A stretch of DNA of 64,000 nucleotides from Clavibacter sp. VKM Ac-2873 (GCF_015351075.1 NZ_JADKRS010000001.1:496001-560000); one strand, 5' to 3'; positions 26,611-35,808 are shown, counted from the stretch's first letter. Made by a program: numbers and translations. Notes: generated by a model from the letters alone, not told the origin.

Positions 26611-28068
26611 TCAGCCGCGCGCGGCCTTGGTGCGCTTCTTGGGCTTGTCGACGAAGAGCGTCTCCGCCTCCTCGAGCGACATGCCGTTCGTCTCCGGGAT
26701 CTTCGTGAGCACGAACACGAAGGACAGCGCGGCGAACGCGGCGTACATGCCGTAGGTGAAGGGCAGCGAGAAGGCGGACAGCGCCGGGAACGAGACCGTG
26801 ATGACGAAGTTCGCGATCCACTGGGCCATGGCGGCGACGCCGAGGGCCTTCGCGCGGATCCGGTTCGGGAAGATCTCGCCGAGCAGCACCCAGACGAGCG
26901 GACCCCAGGACGCGCCGAAGCCGATGACGAAGACGTTGGCCGCGATGATCGCGATGACGCCGAAGGGCTGGGGCAGCGAGACGTCGCCGCCGTCGGTCGA
27001 GGACTGGCTGAAGCAGATCGCCATCACGGCCAGGGACACGGCCATCGCGAGCGAGCCCGACAGGAGGATCGGGCGGCGGCCGATGCGGTCGACGAGCGCG
27101 ATGGCGATGAACGTCACGGCGACGTTCGTGACGGCGGTGATGACCGAGGTGGTGAGCGACTGGTTCTCGTCGAAGCCGACCGCCTGCCAGAGCGTGGTCG
27201 AGTAGTAGAAGATCACGTTGATGCCGACGAACTGCTGGAACACGGACAGGATGATGCCGATCCAGACGATGCCCTGGAGGCCCAGCTTGTTGCCGCGCAG
27301 CGTGCCGGTGCGCTTGGCGACGCGGTCCTCCTCGATCTGGCGCTCGAGGTCGCGGCTCGCGCGGTCGATGTCCTCCTGCTTCCAGACGCTGGCGAGGATC
27401 TCCTGCGCCTCGTCCTTGCGGCCCTTCTCGACCAGGAAGCGGGGCGACTCCGGCAGGCGGTACGCGAGGAAGCCGTAGACGATGGCGGGGATCGCGCAGA
27501 CGAGGAGCATCCAGCGCCAGGCCTCGAGGCCGAACCAGAACTCCTCGGACGCGCTGCCCGCCGCCCCGGCGAACACGGCGTCCGAGAGGAGGGCCGTGAA
27601 GATGCCGAGCGTGATGGCGAGCTGCTGCAGCGACGCGAGGCGGCCGCGGAGGAGCTTCGGCGAGATCTCGGCGATGTACGCGGGGGCGACGACGGAGGCG
27701 ATGCCGATGCCGAGGCCGCCGATGACGCGCCAGATGGTCAGGTCCCAGACGCTGAACGCGAAGCCGGAGCCGAAGGCGCTGATGAAGAAGAAGAACGCGC
27801 CGGCGATCATGGTCCAGCGGCGTCCGAAGCGGTCGGCGATGCGGCCCGCGAGGTAGGCGCCCAGCGCGCAGCCGAGGAGCGCGCTGGCGACCGCGAAGCC
27901 GATGAGCGTCTCGCTGAGCTCGAAGCGACCCTGGATCGCGGAGACCGCGCCGTTGATGACCGAGGAGTCGAACCCGAAGAGGAAGCCGCCCACCGCGGCC
28001 GAGACGGCCAGGCCTATCGCACGTCGCTGGAGCTTCTTGTCATCCCGGGGGGTCGTCGTCTCATTCAC
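26611..28068 (-). CDS. MFS sugar porter
   Basis: A 485-aa transporter with 12 predicted membrane segments and sugar-porter signatures: GFLFGFDSSVINGA in helix 1, GRIADRFGRRWTMI between helices 2 and 3, YRLPESPRFLVEKGRKDEA after helix 6, QQFVGINVIFYYSTTLW in helix 7, and KIPETNGMSLEEAE after helix 12. It probably imports a monosaccharide by proton symport; the sugar cannot be told. The GTG at 28068 was chosen; an in-frame GTG at 28086 is possible. It is inserted between rpsB and the LytM-like gene. Confidence 0.9.
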   Translation of the reverse strand: MNETTTPRDDKKLQRRAIGLAVSAAVGGFLFGFDSSVINGAVSAIQGRFELSETLIGFAVASALLGCALGAYLAGRIADRFGRRWTMIAGAFFFFISAFGSGFAFSVWDLTIWRVIGGLGIGIASVVAPAYIAEISPKLLRGRLASLQQLAITLGIFTALLSDAVFAGAAGSASEEFWFGLEAWRWMLLVCAIPAIVYGFLAYRLPESPRFLVEKGRKDEAQEILASVWKQEDIDRASRDLERQIEEDRVAKRTGTLRGNKLGLQGIVWIGIILSVFQQFVGINVIFYYSTTLWQAVGFDENQSLTTSVITAVTNVAVTFIAIALVDRIGRRPILLSGSLAMAVSLAVMAICFSQSSTDGGDVSLPQPFGVIAIIAANVFVIGFGASWGPLVWVLLGEIFPNRIRAKALGVAAMAQWIANFVITVSFPALSAFSLPFTYGMYAAFAALSFVFVLTKIPETNGMSLEEAETLFVDKPKKRTKAARG

Positions 28069-28187
28069 AACGGACCACTCTGCCACTTCTCCGCCGCGGC
28101 GGGCGCCGGGCGAGGATGCGCGACCGCAGGGGGCATCATGCCCTCGACCGGAGGACGATGCGCGTCCGCGGGAAGGGAGGGGCGCGC

Positions 28188-28739
28188 ATGCGGGGCGTGG
28201 ACGCACGGCGGAGGACGGGCGCGGTCGCGCTCCTGATCGGGATCCTCGTCGGGGTGACGGCACCGGGGCCCGCGCGACCCGCGTCGGCCGATGGCCCGCA
28301 CGCCGCGGAGACGGACACGACGGCGGCGCGGTGGGAGTGGCCGGTCGATCCGCCCCACGCGATCACGCGCCCCTTCGAGGCGCCCACCACGGCCTACGGA
28401 CCCGGTCACCGGGGCATCGACATCCGGGCCGCGCCCGGTGCCGTGGTCCGCGCTCCCGCGGACGGCACCGTCTCCTTCGCCGGCGTGGTCGTGGACCGGC
28501 CGGTCGTGAGCATCCAGCATGCCGACGGGCTCGTGTCATCCGTCGAGCCCGTGATCCCCGCGGTCGGCGCGGGCGACGTCGTCCTCGCCGGGCAGGTCAT
28601 CGGCGCCCTCGCCGCGGAACCCCGTCACGAGCCGGACGGCGGGCTGCACCTCGGAGCGCGCCTGCACGGCGCCTACGTGGATCCGTCCCTCCTGCTCACC
28701 GCCCTGCAGCACGCGGTGCTGCTGCCGCTGGATCCCTGA
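28188..28739 (+). CDS. Secreted M23 (LytM)-like protein with a degenerate active site
   Basis: A 183-aa protein with a signal peptide (GAVALLIGILVGVTAPGPARPASA) and an M23 fold: GHRGIDIRAAPGAVVRAPADG holds the first zinc ligands (His, Asp), and GGLHLGARLHGAYVDP aligns with the C-terminal block. The usual HxH there appears as GxH, so one zinc ligand seems missing. It may be a non-catalytic peptidoglycan-binding or activator protein. The ATG at 28188 has GGAGG at good spacing; 28158 is an alternative. It diverges from the sugar porter and is convergent with xerC. Confidence 0.75.
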   Translation: MRGVDARRRTGAVALLIGILVGVTAPGPARPASADGPHAAETDTTAARWEWPVDPPHAITRPFEAPTTAYGPGHRGIDIRAAPGAVVRAPADGTVSFAGVVVDRPVVSIQHADGLVSSVEPVIPAVGAGDVVLAGQVIGALAAEPRHEPDGGLHLGARLHGAYVDPSLLLTALQHAVLLPLDP

Positions 28740-28815
28740 CGCCCGTGCGCTCCCGCCGCCTCCGCGGCCTCCGCGGCCGACCTGAGCGAGGCCGTGCCAC
28801 GTCACCGCTGACCTG

Positions 28816-28885
28816 GCACCGGTGCGCGTGACACGCCGGTCGTCCGAGCCGCACCGGTGCGCGTGACGCGCCTGTCGCCCGTGCG
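28816..28885. repeat. Two tandem copies of a 35-bp imperfect direct repeat
   Basis: Copies at 28816-28850 and 28851-28885 share an identical 17-base start (GCACCGGTGCGCGTGAC) and agree closely for most of the unit. Each begins with the 10-bp palindrome GCACCGGTGC. They fill the gap between the convergent LytM-like gene and xerC. Function unknown. Confidence 0.7.
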
Positions 28886-28887
28886 GC

Positions 28888-29874
28888 TCACGCGCGGGGG
28901 TGGGCGCCCTCGTAGCTCCGTCGCAGCCGCTCGATGGAGACGTGCGTGTAGATCTGGGTGGTCCCGAGGCTGGCGTGGCCGAGCATCTCCTGGACGGTGC
29001 GGAGGTCCGCTCCCCCGTCGAGGAGGTGCGTCGCCGCCGTGTGCCGCAGGGCGTGCGGTCCCTGGGGCCCCGATCCGGGGATGTCCGCGAGCACGGAGGC
29101 CACGAGGCCGTAGACGGCCCGCGACCCCAGCCTCCCGCCACGCGCCCCGAGGAACAGCGCCGTCCCGGTCCGCGGGGAGACGAGCGCCGGGCGGCCACGT
29201 GCGACGTAGGCGTCGAGCGCCTCGGCGGCGGGGACCCCGAACGGCACGACGCGCTCGCGATCGCCCTTGCCGATGACGCGCACGGTGAGGCGGGACGCGT
29301 CCACATCACCCAGGTCGAGGCCCGTGAGCTCGGACACCCGGAGGGCGGATGCGTAGAGGAGCTCGATGGCGGCGAGATCACGCAGCGCGCCGGGGTCGTC
29401 CTCCGCCGCTCGTGCGGCGAGGCCGGTGAGGATGGCGGACATCTGCTCACGTGCCAGCACCCGTGGGAGATGCGTTCCCGCCCGGGGGGCCTTCAGCCGC
29501 ACGGCCGGATCGGCATCGACCCGGCCGGTGCGCAGGAGCCAGGTGCCGAAGCCCCGGACCGCTGCCGACCGGCGGGCGAGCGTCGCGGGCGCCAACCGCG
29601 CCTGGGACCCCCGCCACAGCCAGTCGCGCAGCACCTCCAGATCGAGGCCGGCTGAGGTCGTGACGCCCTGGCGGGCAGCGTGCGCGGCGAGGTCGCGCAG
29701 GTCGGCGGAGTACGCGCGGACGGTGTGCGCCGAGCTCCCCCGCTCCCGGTCCAGGGAGGTCCCGAACGCGGCGATGTCGTCCAGGAGCGGCGTGGCGCCA
29801 CCCCGACCGGGCCACGACCGCGAGCGATCAGCGCCACCCTCGGCCTGCCCGCCGCCGACCGGCACCGTGTCCAT
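28888..29874 (-). CDS. xerC: Tyrosine recombinase XerC
   Basis: A 328-aa site-specific recombinase that resolves chromosome dimers at dif with XerD. The N-terminal SAM-like core-binding domain covers about residues 30-120. The catalytic residues are Arg in SALRVSEL, Lys in VIGKGDRER, His and Arg in [12 protein letters not shown], His in [10 protein letters not shown], and the nucleophile Tyr in IYTHV. Length is normal plus a short N-terminal extension. A TAGCCT box 6 nt before the ATG predicts a leaderless mRNA. The adjacent dprA-comM-yraN block is the usual actinobacterial neighbour. Confidence 0.92.
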   Translation of the reverse strand: MDTVPVGGGQAEGGADRSRSWPGRGGATPLLDDIAAFGTSLDRERGSSAHTVRAYSADLRDLAAHAARQGVTTSAGLDLEVLRDWLWRGSQARLAPATLARRSAAVRGFGTWLLRTGRVDADPAVRLKAPRAGTHLPRVLAREQMSAILTGLAARAAEDDPGALRDLAAIELLYASALRVSELTGLDLGDVDASRLTVRVIGKGDRERVVPFGVPAAEALDAYVARGRPALVSPRTGTALFLGARGGRLGSRAVYGLVASVLADIPGSGPQGPHALRHTAATHLLDGGADLRTVQEMLGHASLGTTQIYTHVSIERLRRSYEGAHPRA

Positions 29875-29880
29875 CCCCGA

Positions 29881-29886
29881 AGGCTA
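29881..29886 (-). promoter_or_regulatory. -10 element of xerC, leaderless spacing
   Basis: TAGCCT on the minus strand with a 6-nt spacer to the ATG at 29874. Confidence 0.5.
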
Positions 29887-29956
29887 CGTGCATCGGCGCG
29901 CCACGCGGTGCCCGCTCGCCGTGGACACGCCCCGGTGCGCCGGAGGACCTGTGGCG

Positions 29957-31252
29957 TCAGCGCGATGCGGGTCGCCGTACCCAACCACCGTCCGGACGGG
30001 CCACCACGCCCTCGAGCTCGAGCATGCCCAGCACGGATGAGGTCTCCGCCACGCCCAGACCCGCTCGCGCCGCGACGTCCGCGGTCTCGCGCGCGCGGCG
30101 GACGGCCAGCGCATCGAGCACGCGCACGACGCGCGGGTCGGCCCGCACCTCACCGGTGGGCGCGCCCACGCGGATGACGTCAGCCGCGCCCGGCGGCGTC
30201 AGCGAGCTGCCATGCGCCGGTTCCGGCTCCCGCACCTGCGTCACCGCCCCGCTCCACCCGGGAAGGAGGTCCATGACGTCGTCGGCGGACGTGATGCACA
30301 CGGCCTGTGACTCGCGGAGCAGGCGGTGGCACCCGGATGACGACACGCTCGTCACCGGGCCGGGCACGGCGCCGAGCGGCCTCTCCAGCGCGACCGCGTG
30401 GTTGGCCGTGTTCAGCGACCCGCTGCGCGCGCCCGCTTCGACGACGACGGTCGCGGCGCTGACCGCCGCGATGAGGCGATTGCGCAGGAGGAACCTCCAG
30501 CGAGTCGGCGATGCCCCGCACGGCAGCTCGGACACCACCGCACCGTCGCGTCGCATGCGCCCGAAGAGCTCCGCGTGGCCGGACGGGTAGAGACGGTCGA
30601 CGCCGCCCGCGAGGAACGCCACCGTGCGCCCCGCCGATCCGACGGCCGCGCGGTGCGCCGCACCGTCGATGCCGTACGCGCCACCCGAGACGATCGCCAC
30701 GCCACGATCCACGAGACCCGCGGCCAGCTCGGCGGTGACGTGCTCGCCGTAGCCGGTGGCCGCACGCGCTCCCACGATCGCCACCGACCTCGACAGCGCG
30801 GCCATCGCGTCCGGCGCTCCGGTGCACCAGAGGACGAGCGGCGCGTGCGGCCCCAGGTCGTCCGCGCCGACCGGCCAGAGGGCATCCCCGGGCACCAGGA
30901 CGTGCGCCCCCACCGCGCGCGCGGCGTGGAGCCGTGCCAGCGCCTCTGTCCGCACCACACGCGGCCGCCACCGCTCCAACGCGCCGGCGACCTCGCCCGC
31001 GAGCGCAGCCCGCCCATCCGCCTCCAGGTCGAGCCCGGCCTCGACCATCTCCCCCACGATGGCGTCGGCCGAGCGCTCGTCGACCACCGCGGCCAGAGCA
31101 GCGCAGGCGCCGAGGACGCCGATGACCGCCCCGGCGACGCGATCACCGGGCTCGGCGATCCCGGACCACGTGCAACGCGCGGCCACCTCCTCCGCATCCA
31201 CGTCGCACGCATCCTCTCCCGGTGACGCGATGTCGTAGCGGAGCGCCGTCAT
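29957..31252 (-). CDS. dprA: DNA-processing protein DprA
   Basis: A 431-aa DprA/Smf protein that binds single-stranded DNA and loads RecA. The Rossmann core has SVAIVGARAATGYGEHV, IVSGGAYGIDGAAHRAA, LAGGVDRLYP and EAGARSGSLNTANHAVAL. A winged-helix-like C-terminus (RETADVAARAGLGVAETSSVLGMLE) follows. The start is uncertain: the ATG at 31252 fits the usual N-terminus, but an in-frame GTG at 31447 overlaps the comM stop as GTGA and would add 65 low-complexity residues. It is downstream of comM and yraN. Confidence 0.88.
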   Translation of the reverse strand: MTALRYDIASPGEDACDVDAEEVAARCTWSGIAEPGDRVAGAVIGVLGACAALAAVVDERSADAIVGEMVEAGLDLEADGRAALAGEVAGALERWRPRVVRTEALARLHAARAVGAHVLVPGDALWPVGADDLGPHAPLVLWCTGAPDAMAALSRSVAIVGARAATGYGEHVTAELAAGLVDRGVAIVSGGAYGIDGAAHRAAVGSAGRTVAFLAGGVDRLYPSGHAELFGRMRRDGAVVSELPCGASPTRWRFLLRNRLIAAVSAATVVVEAGARSGSLNTANHAVALERPLGAVPGPVTSVSSSGCHRLLRESQAVCITSADDVMDLLPGWSGAVTQVREPEPAHGSSLTPPGAADVIRVGAPTGEVRADPRVVRVLDALAVRRARETADVAARAGLGVAETSSVLGMLELEGVVARPDGGWVRRPASR

Positions 31253-31443
31253 CAGCTCGCCGAGATCCCGTGCGGGGAGGCCGAGGCGGGAGACGGAACG
31301 CGCACGCGCCGAATGCGGTCCTCCCGCACCGCTCCGGAGCGCCTCCGCGGGTCGCGCGCGGCGTCCGGAGGGAGGGGGCGACGGAAGGCAGGTACCATCG
31401 GGCCCGGGGGGAGCGTCCGTGCCGCCGTCTGCGTCGCGAGCGA

Positions 31444-33000
31444 TCACGAGGCACCTCGCAGCAGGAGCGCCCGGCCCAGGTGATCCGCGTCGGGGCTCGA
31501 CGCGCCCTCCAGGTCCGCGAGCGTCCACCCGATCCGGAGCACCCGGTCGTAGCCGCGCATGGTGAGGAGCCCGCGGTCGAGCGCGCGGTCGAGGGAAGCC
31601 GTCGCCCCCCGTGCGACGCGCGCCTCGCGGCGGAGCCAGGTGCCCGAGACATGGGCGTTGGTGCGCCATGGAGTCGACGCCCATCGCTCAGCCGCCGCAG
31701 CTCGGGCAGCCGCGACGCGGACGCGGGCCGTCGACGTCGTGACACGTGGCGCATCGCCGACCGCCAGGTGCACGGCCGTCGTGACCCTGCGGACGCCGAG
31801 CCGGATGTCCATGCGGTCCATGAGGGGTCCGGAGAGGCGGGCCAGGTAGCGCCGACGCGCCTGGGGTGGGCACGAGCAGTCGGAACCCGCCACACCGTAG
31901 GAGCCGCACGGGCAGGGGTTGGCCGCCATCACGAGCTGGAAGCGCCCCGGGAAGTGGGCGACGCCGTTCGCCCGATGGATGCTGATGACCCCCGACTCGA
32001 GCGGCTGCCGCAGGCAGTCGAGCACCGCGCCGGCGAACTCCGGCGCCTCGTCCAGGAAGAGCACTCCGCCGCTGGCGCGCACGGCCGCACCCGGGCGGAT
32101 CCGCCCGCTGCCGCCCCCGACGATGCCCGCCGCGCTCGCCGTGTGGTGCGGCGCCTCCAGCGGGGGCCGCACGGGCAGCTCGGGACCGAGCCGCTCCCCG
32201 CAGAGCGACCGGATGCAGCCGACCTCCAGCGCCGCTTCCTCGTCCAGGTCGGGCAGGAGGCCGGGCAGCCGTTGCGCGAGCATGGTCTTCCCCGCACCCG
32301 GAGGCCCGAGCAGGAACATGTGGTGCCCGCCCGCGGCAGCGACGACGAGCGCCTCCACGGCCTCCTCGTTGCCGACCACGTCGCCCAGGCAGGGCTCCGC
32401 CGGCTCCGGTGCGCTGGACGTCCGCGTCGATCCGCTGCCCGAGGACGTGGACGGACGGGTGTCGTCCTCCTCCGGCTCGGGCTCGAGCTCGGCACCGTGA
32501 TGGATCGCGGCGTCCCGCAGTCCCGCCACCGGGATGACGCGCATGTCGGGGACGAGGGATGCCTCGTCGGCATGGCAGCGCGGCACCATGACCCGCCGGA
32601 TGCCGGCGCGGCGCGCAGCCAGCACCGCGGGCAGGATGCCGTGCGTCGGCCGCAGCCTCCCGTCGAGGCCGAGCTCGCCGAGATGCACCGTGCCGGCCAC
32701 GGACTCCGCCGACACGGACCCGCCCGCCACCAAGACCGCCAGCGCGATCGCGAGGTCGAATCCGGATCCGTGCTTCGGCAGCACGGCGGGCGAGAGGTTA
32801 ACGGTGACGCGGCGGACCGGGAACTCGCATCCCGCGTTGCCGGTCGCGGCGCGGACCCGTTCGCGGGCCTGGCTGAGCGCGGCGTCCGGCAGGCCGATGA
32901 GCACGAACCCGGGGAGCTGGCTGGTGATGTCCGCCTCCACGTCCACGAGCGCTCCATCGAGCCCGGACAGGGCCACGGCGAGCGTGCGTCCGACGGCCAT
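31444..33000 (-). CDS. comM: Mg-chelatase-like AAA+ protein ComM/YifB
   Basis: A 518-aa protein with an N-terminal S5/Lon-like ChlI domain (GLPDAALSQARERVRAA, NLSPAVLPKHGSGFDLAIAL), an AAA+ module with Walker A LLGPPGAGKTMLAQRL and Walker B GGVLFLDEAPEF, a Cys-rich insert (NPCPCGSYG, CSCPP), and a C-terminal helical domain. ComM-type helicases promote branch migration during integration of foreign DNA. A Ser/Thr/Glu/Asp-rich stretch near residues 180-205 links the first two domains. The start shares one base with the yraN stop. Confidence 0.92.
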   Translation of the reverse strand: MAVGRTLAVALSGLDGALVDVEADITSQLPGFVLIGLPDAALSQARERVRAATGNAGCEFPVRRVTVNLSPAVLPKHGSGFDLAIALAVLVAGGSVSAESVAGTVHLGELGLDGRLRPTHGILPAVLAARRAGIRRVMVPRCHADEASLVPDMRVIPVAGLRDAAIHHGAELEPEPEEDDTRPSTSSGSGSTRTSSAPEPAEPCLGDVVGNEEAVEALVVAAAGGHHMFLLGPPGAGKTMLAQRLPGLLPDLDEEAALEVGCIRSLCGERLGPELPVRPPLEAPHHTASAAGIVGGGSGRIRPGAAVRASGGVLFLDEAPEFAGAVLDCLRQPLESGVISIHRANGVAHFPGRFQLVMAANPCPCGSYGVAGSDCSCPPQARRRYLARLSGPLMDRMDIRLGVRRVTTAVHLAVGDAPRVTTSTARVRVAAARAAAAERWASTPWRTNAHVSGTWLRREARVARGATASLDRALDRGLLTMRGYDRVLRIGWTLADLEGASSPDADHLGRALLLRGAS

Positions 33001-33356
33001 CAGCAGGCGCTCCGCACGATCTCGACCGACGGTCGCCCGCCTCGGGGCCAGACGACTCCCACCACATCGATCCGCACGGGGCCGCGCCGCTCCGGATGCG
33101 CCTGGCACCAGAGGCCCGCGAGCACCCGCAGCCGCGCGGCCTTCGCACGCGTGACCGCCTCCAGGGGATGCCCGTAGCCGAGGCCCGCGCGCGTCTTGAC
33201 CTCCACGAGCACGGTGGTGCCCGCGTGCGTCATGACGAGGTCGATCTCGCCCTCGCGGCACCGCCAGTTGCGCTCGACGAGCGCGTAGCCGCGCTCGATC
33301 AGATGCCGTGCGGCGAGATCCTCGCCGCGTCGTCCCAGGTCCTGCTCGCGTGTCAT
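33000..33356 (-). CDS. YraN (UPF0102) family endonuclease-like protein
   Basis: A 118-aa protein with [22 protein letters not shown] and TVLVEVKTR, the PD-(D/E)XK-like signature of the UPF0102 family. The biological role of the family is unsettled. The ATG at 33356 is supported by GGAGGTG 6 nt upstream; a longer reading to 33392 is less likely. It heads the yraN-comM-dprA series. Confidence 0.88.
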   Translation of the reverse strand: MTREQDLGRRGEDLAARHLIERGYALVERNWRCREGEIDLVMTHAGTTVLVEVKTRAGLGYGHPLEAVTRAKAARLRVLAGLWCQAHPERRGPVRIDVVGVVWPRGGRPSVEIVRSAC

Positions 33357-33467
33357 GCGCACCTCCGCGAGGAGGATGCGGGACCGAGCCACCGCAGGCG
33401 GCCGCCCGGCGGCAGACCGTGCGATGGATCCCTCGCGGGGCCCTGGGGAGGGAGGCCGGCGGGAGCC

Positions 33468-33791
33468 CTACTCGTCGATGGCGAGCTCCTTGGGGAGCTC
33501 GAACTCCTTCGCCGACAGCTCCTCGACGTTGACGTCCTTGAAGGTGAGCACGCGGACGGACTTCACGAACCGGTCGGAGCGGTAGACGTCCCAGACCCAC
33601 ACGTCGGTCATGGTGAGCTCGAAGTAGAAGTCGTGCTCCGTGTCGCGTCGCACGAGCTCGACCTCGTTGGCGAGGTAGAAGCGCCGCTCGGTCTCGACCA
33701 CGTACTTGAACTGGGACACGATGTCCCGGTACTCCCGGTAGAGCGCCAGCTCCACCTCGCGGTCGTAGTCCTCGAACTCGTCGTCATCCAT
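33468..33791 (-). CDS. DUF2469 family protein
   Basis: A 107-aa acidic protein beginning MDDDEFEDYDREVELALYRE with a C-terminal VWDVYRSDRFVKSVRVLTFKDVNVEEL. It matches the small DUF2469 family, which is near-universal in actinobacteria beside rnhB; function unknown. A TAGGAT hexamer ends 9 nt before the ATG, so the leader would be only about 2-3 nt. A palindrome upstream may end rnhB transcription. Confidence 0.85.
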   Translation of the reverse strand: MDDDEFEDYDREVELALYREYRDIVSQFKYVVETERRFYLANEVELVRRDTEHDFYFELTMTDVWVWDVYRSDRFVKSVRVLTFKDVNVEELSAKEFELPKELAIDE

Positions 33792-33800
33792 GGTCCGTCG

Positions 33801-33806
33801 ATCCTA
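33801..33806 (-). promoter_or_regulatory. Possible -10 element of the DUF2469 gene
   Basis: TAGGAT on the minus strand, 9 nt before the ATG at 33791, so the leader would be nearly absent. Confidence 0.4.
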
Positions 33807-33835
33807 ACCGCCCGCGAGGCGGTCGCCCTCCGCCG

Positions 33836-33851
33836 GCGGGGTCGACCCCGC
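33836..33851 (-). terminator. Possible weak terminator after rnhB
   Basis: The 16-base perfect palindrome GCGGGGTCGACCCCGC begins 18 nt after the rnhB stop. The stem is 6 bp with a TCGA loop and no T-run. Confidence 0.35.
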
Positions 33852-33868
33852 GGGTCCCGCCCGTGGAG

Positions 33869-34528
33869 TCAGGACGTCGCGTCCCCGAGCACCCCGGAGA
33901 GCCACGTGCGCCGATGGAGGGGCGAGGCGCCGCGTGCCCGGATGGCGTCGAGGTGCGCGGCGCTGCCGTAGCCCTTGTTGCCCGCCCATCCGTACTCGGG
34001 CCGGTCCTCATGCCAGACGGCCATCATCCGGTCGCGCTCCACCTTCGCGAGCACGGACGCGGCGGCGACGGAGGCGCAGTCACGGTCCGCCTTGACCCGC
34101 AGGCGCACGGGCACGGGATGCGCGAGGTGCGGGGTGAGCCAGTCGTGCGCGCCGTCGAGCAGCACCACGCTCGCGAGCAACGGGACCCCGGCGTGGTGGA
34201 GGTCGACGAGCGCGCGGCGCCCGGCGAGGCCGAGGCAGGCCGTGATCCCGAGCTCGTCCACCTCGGCCGCGGACGCCATGCCGATGGCGGAGTGCCGGAC
34301 CCACCCGGCGACGACCGGGTGCAGCGCCTCGCGGCGCTTCTCGCTGAGCATCTTCGAGTCGCGGAGACCCGGCGGGAATCCCCGGGCGTCCGGTCCCACG
34401 ACGGCCATGCCGACCGCGACCGGCCCGGCGAGCGCACCGCGGCCCACCTCGTCGCAGCCGATCACGAGGGCGGCACCCGCGCGGAGGAGCTCGTGCTCCA
34501 GCTCGAGCGTGGGATCCGCGACCGGCAT
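33869..34528 (-). CDS. rnhB: Ribonuclease HII
   Basis: A 219-aa enzyme that cuts RNA in RNA-DNA hybrids and excises misincorporated ribonucleotides. The active-site blocks are GCDEVGRGALAGPVAVGMAV, LRDSKMLSEKRREAL and KADRDCASVAAASVLAKVERDR. Full length. The ATG at 34528 shares one base with the lepB stop, indicating coupling in the order rplS-lepB-rnhB. Confidence 0.95.
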   Translation of the reverse strand: MPVADPTLELEHELLRAGAALVIGCDEVGRGALAGPVAVGMAVVGPDARGFPPGLRDSKMLSEKRREALHPVVAGWVRHSAIGMASAAEVDELGITACLGLAGRRALVDLHHAGVPLLASVVLLDGAHDWLTPHLAHPVPVRLRVKADRDCASVAAASVLAKVERDRMMAVWHEDRPEYGWAGNKGYGSAAHLDAIRARGASPLHRRTWLSGVLGDATS

Positions 34529-35280
34529 CAGCCCGCGGGGACGGGGTCCGGCACGTCGCCGAACGTCTCGGGGTGGTCGCTGAGGATGGACCAGCGGTCG
34601 ATGGGCCAGGTGATCACGAACGCGCGGCCGACCACGTGGTCGAGCGGCACGAAGCCGTGCGTGGGGCCGTCGACGTTGTAGCGGGAGTCGGCGGAGTTGC
34701 CCCGGTTGTCGCCCATGACCCACAGCGAGTCGGCGGGGACGGTGACGTCGAAGTCCATGTCAGAGGCGCGCGTGTCCCCGGGGACGAGCTTGAGGTACGG
34801 CTCGTCCAGCGGCACGTCGTTCACGCTCATCTGGCCGAGGCTGTTGCAGCAGACGACGTGGTCGCCCGGCAGCCCGATGAGGCGCTTGATGAGGTGGTCG
34901 TTGCTGTCCGACGCGGACAGGCCCACCGTGGTGAGCGCCCAGTCCACCGCGGCAGCGAGCGGCGGCTTGTCGACCTCGGGTGACGGCGTGAGCCACCCTC
35001 CCGGATCGCGGAAGACGACCACGTCACCGCGCTCCAGCGGCACCAGCCGCGGCGTGAGCTGGTTCACCACGATGCGGTCGTCGATCTGGAGCGTGTCCTC
35101 CATCGAGGAGGACGGGATGTAGAACGACCGGATCAGGAACGCCTTGATCAGGATCGAGACGAGGAGGGCCACCACGAAGATGACGAGGACGTCCCGGAGG
35201 AACGTCTTCCATCCACGCGACCCCTTGTCGCTGTGCCTGCCCGAGGATCTGGTCTCCACGGGCGTCGTGCCTTCTGTCAT
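34528..35280 (-). CDS. lepB: Signal peptidase I
   Basis: A 250-aa type I signal peptidase. One N-terminal membrane anchor (DVLVIFVVALLVSILIKAFL) precedes the catalytic domain, with nucleophile Ser in IPSSSMEDTL, general-base Lys in LIKRLIGLPGD, and box E GDNRGNSADSRY. It removes signal peptides from secreted preproteins on the outer face of the membrane. It sits between rplS (behind a terminator hairpin) and rnhB. Confidence 0.95.
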   Translation of the reverse strand: MTEGTTPVETRSSGRHSDKGSRGWKTFLRDVLVIFVVALLVSILIKAFLIRSFYIPSSSMEDTLQIDDRIVVNQLTPRLVPLERGDVVVFRDPGGWLTPSPEVDKPPLAAAVDWALTTVGLSASDSNDHLIKRLIGLPGDHVVCCNSLGQMSVNDVPLDEPYLKLVPGDTRASDMDFDVTVPADSLWVMGDNRGNSADSRYNVDGPTHGFVPLDHVVGRAFVITWPIDRWSILSDHPETFGDVPDPVPAG

Positions 35281-35290
35281 TTAACCGCCT

Positions 35291-35322
35291 GAGCTCCCGG
35301 CAAGTGTAGATGCCGGGAGCTC
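35291..35322 (-). terminator. Intrinsic terminator after rplS
   Basis: A perfect 12-bp stem (35291-35302 with 35311-35322) and an 8-nt loop in the 66-bp gap between the rplS stop and the lepB start. Confidence 0.7.
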
Positions 35323-35346
35323 GGTGGGGTGACAGGTGGGGAGGCT

Positions 35347-35691
35347 CTAGGAGCGCTTCTCCTTGATCTTCGCCTTCTTGCCGCGCAGATCGCGCAGGAA
35401 GTACAGCTTCGCGCGGCGCACGTCGCCGCGCGTCACGACCTCGATGTGGTCGATGACCGGGGAGTGCACCGGGAAGGTGCGCTCGACGCCGACCTGGAAG
35501 CTGACCTTGCGGACGCAGAACGTCTCACGGACGCCCTCGCCCTGGCGGCCGATGACGATGCCCTGGAACACCTGGATGCGCGAGCGGCTGCCCTCGACGA
35601 TGTTGACGTGGACCTTGACCGTGTCGCCGGCGCGGAAGTCGGGGATGTCCGACCGCAGCGACGCCTTGTCGACGGAATCGAGGATGTGCAT
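35347..35691 (-). CDS. rplS: 50S ribosomal protein L19
   Basis: A 114-aa L19 with [36 protein letters not shown] and [20 protein letters not shown]. It stabilises the 30S-50S interface. It is separated from trmD by the divergent map cassette and has its own promoter and a leader of about 110 nt, unlike the common trmD-rplS operon. Confidence 0.96.
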   Translation of the reverse strand: MHILDSVDKASLRSDIPDFRAGDTVKVHVNIVEGSRSRIQVFQGIVIGRQGEGVRETFCVRKVSFQVGVERTFPVHSPVIDHIEVVTRGDVRRAKLYFLRDLRGKKAKIKEKRS

Positions 35692-35808
35692 GGTGTACCG
35701 CTCTCTGCAACCGCCACGGGTCGATTGCGCATCAATGTCTGGAAGGGGAACGGCCCGCATGGGTGGCCGACTCCCCCGTGGCAGGGTCGACGGCAGGCAC
35801 GATCGCCC

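Noticed and set aside
28740-28887. A dif recombination site beside xerC
   Set aside because: No sequence resembling the A/T-rich dif core is present; the gap holds only the 35-bp G+C-rich repeat.
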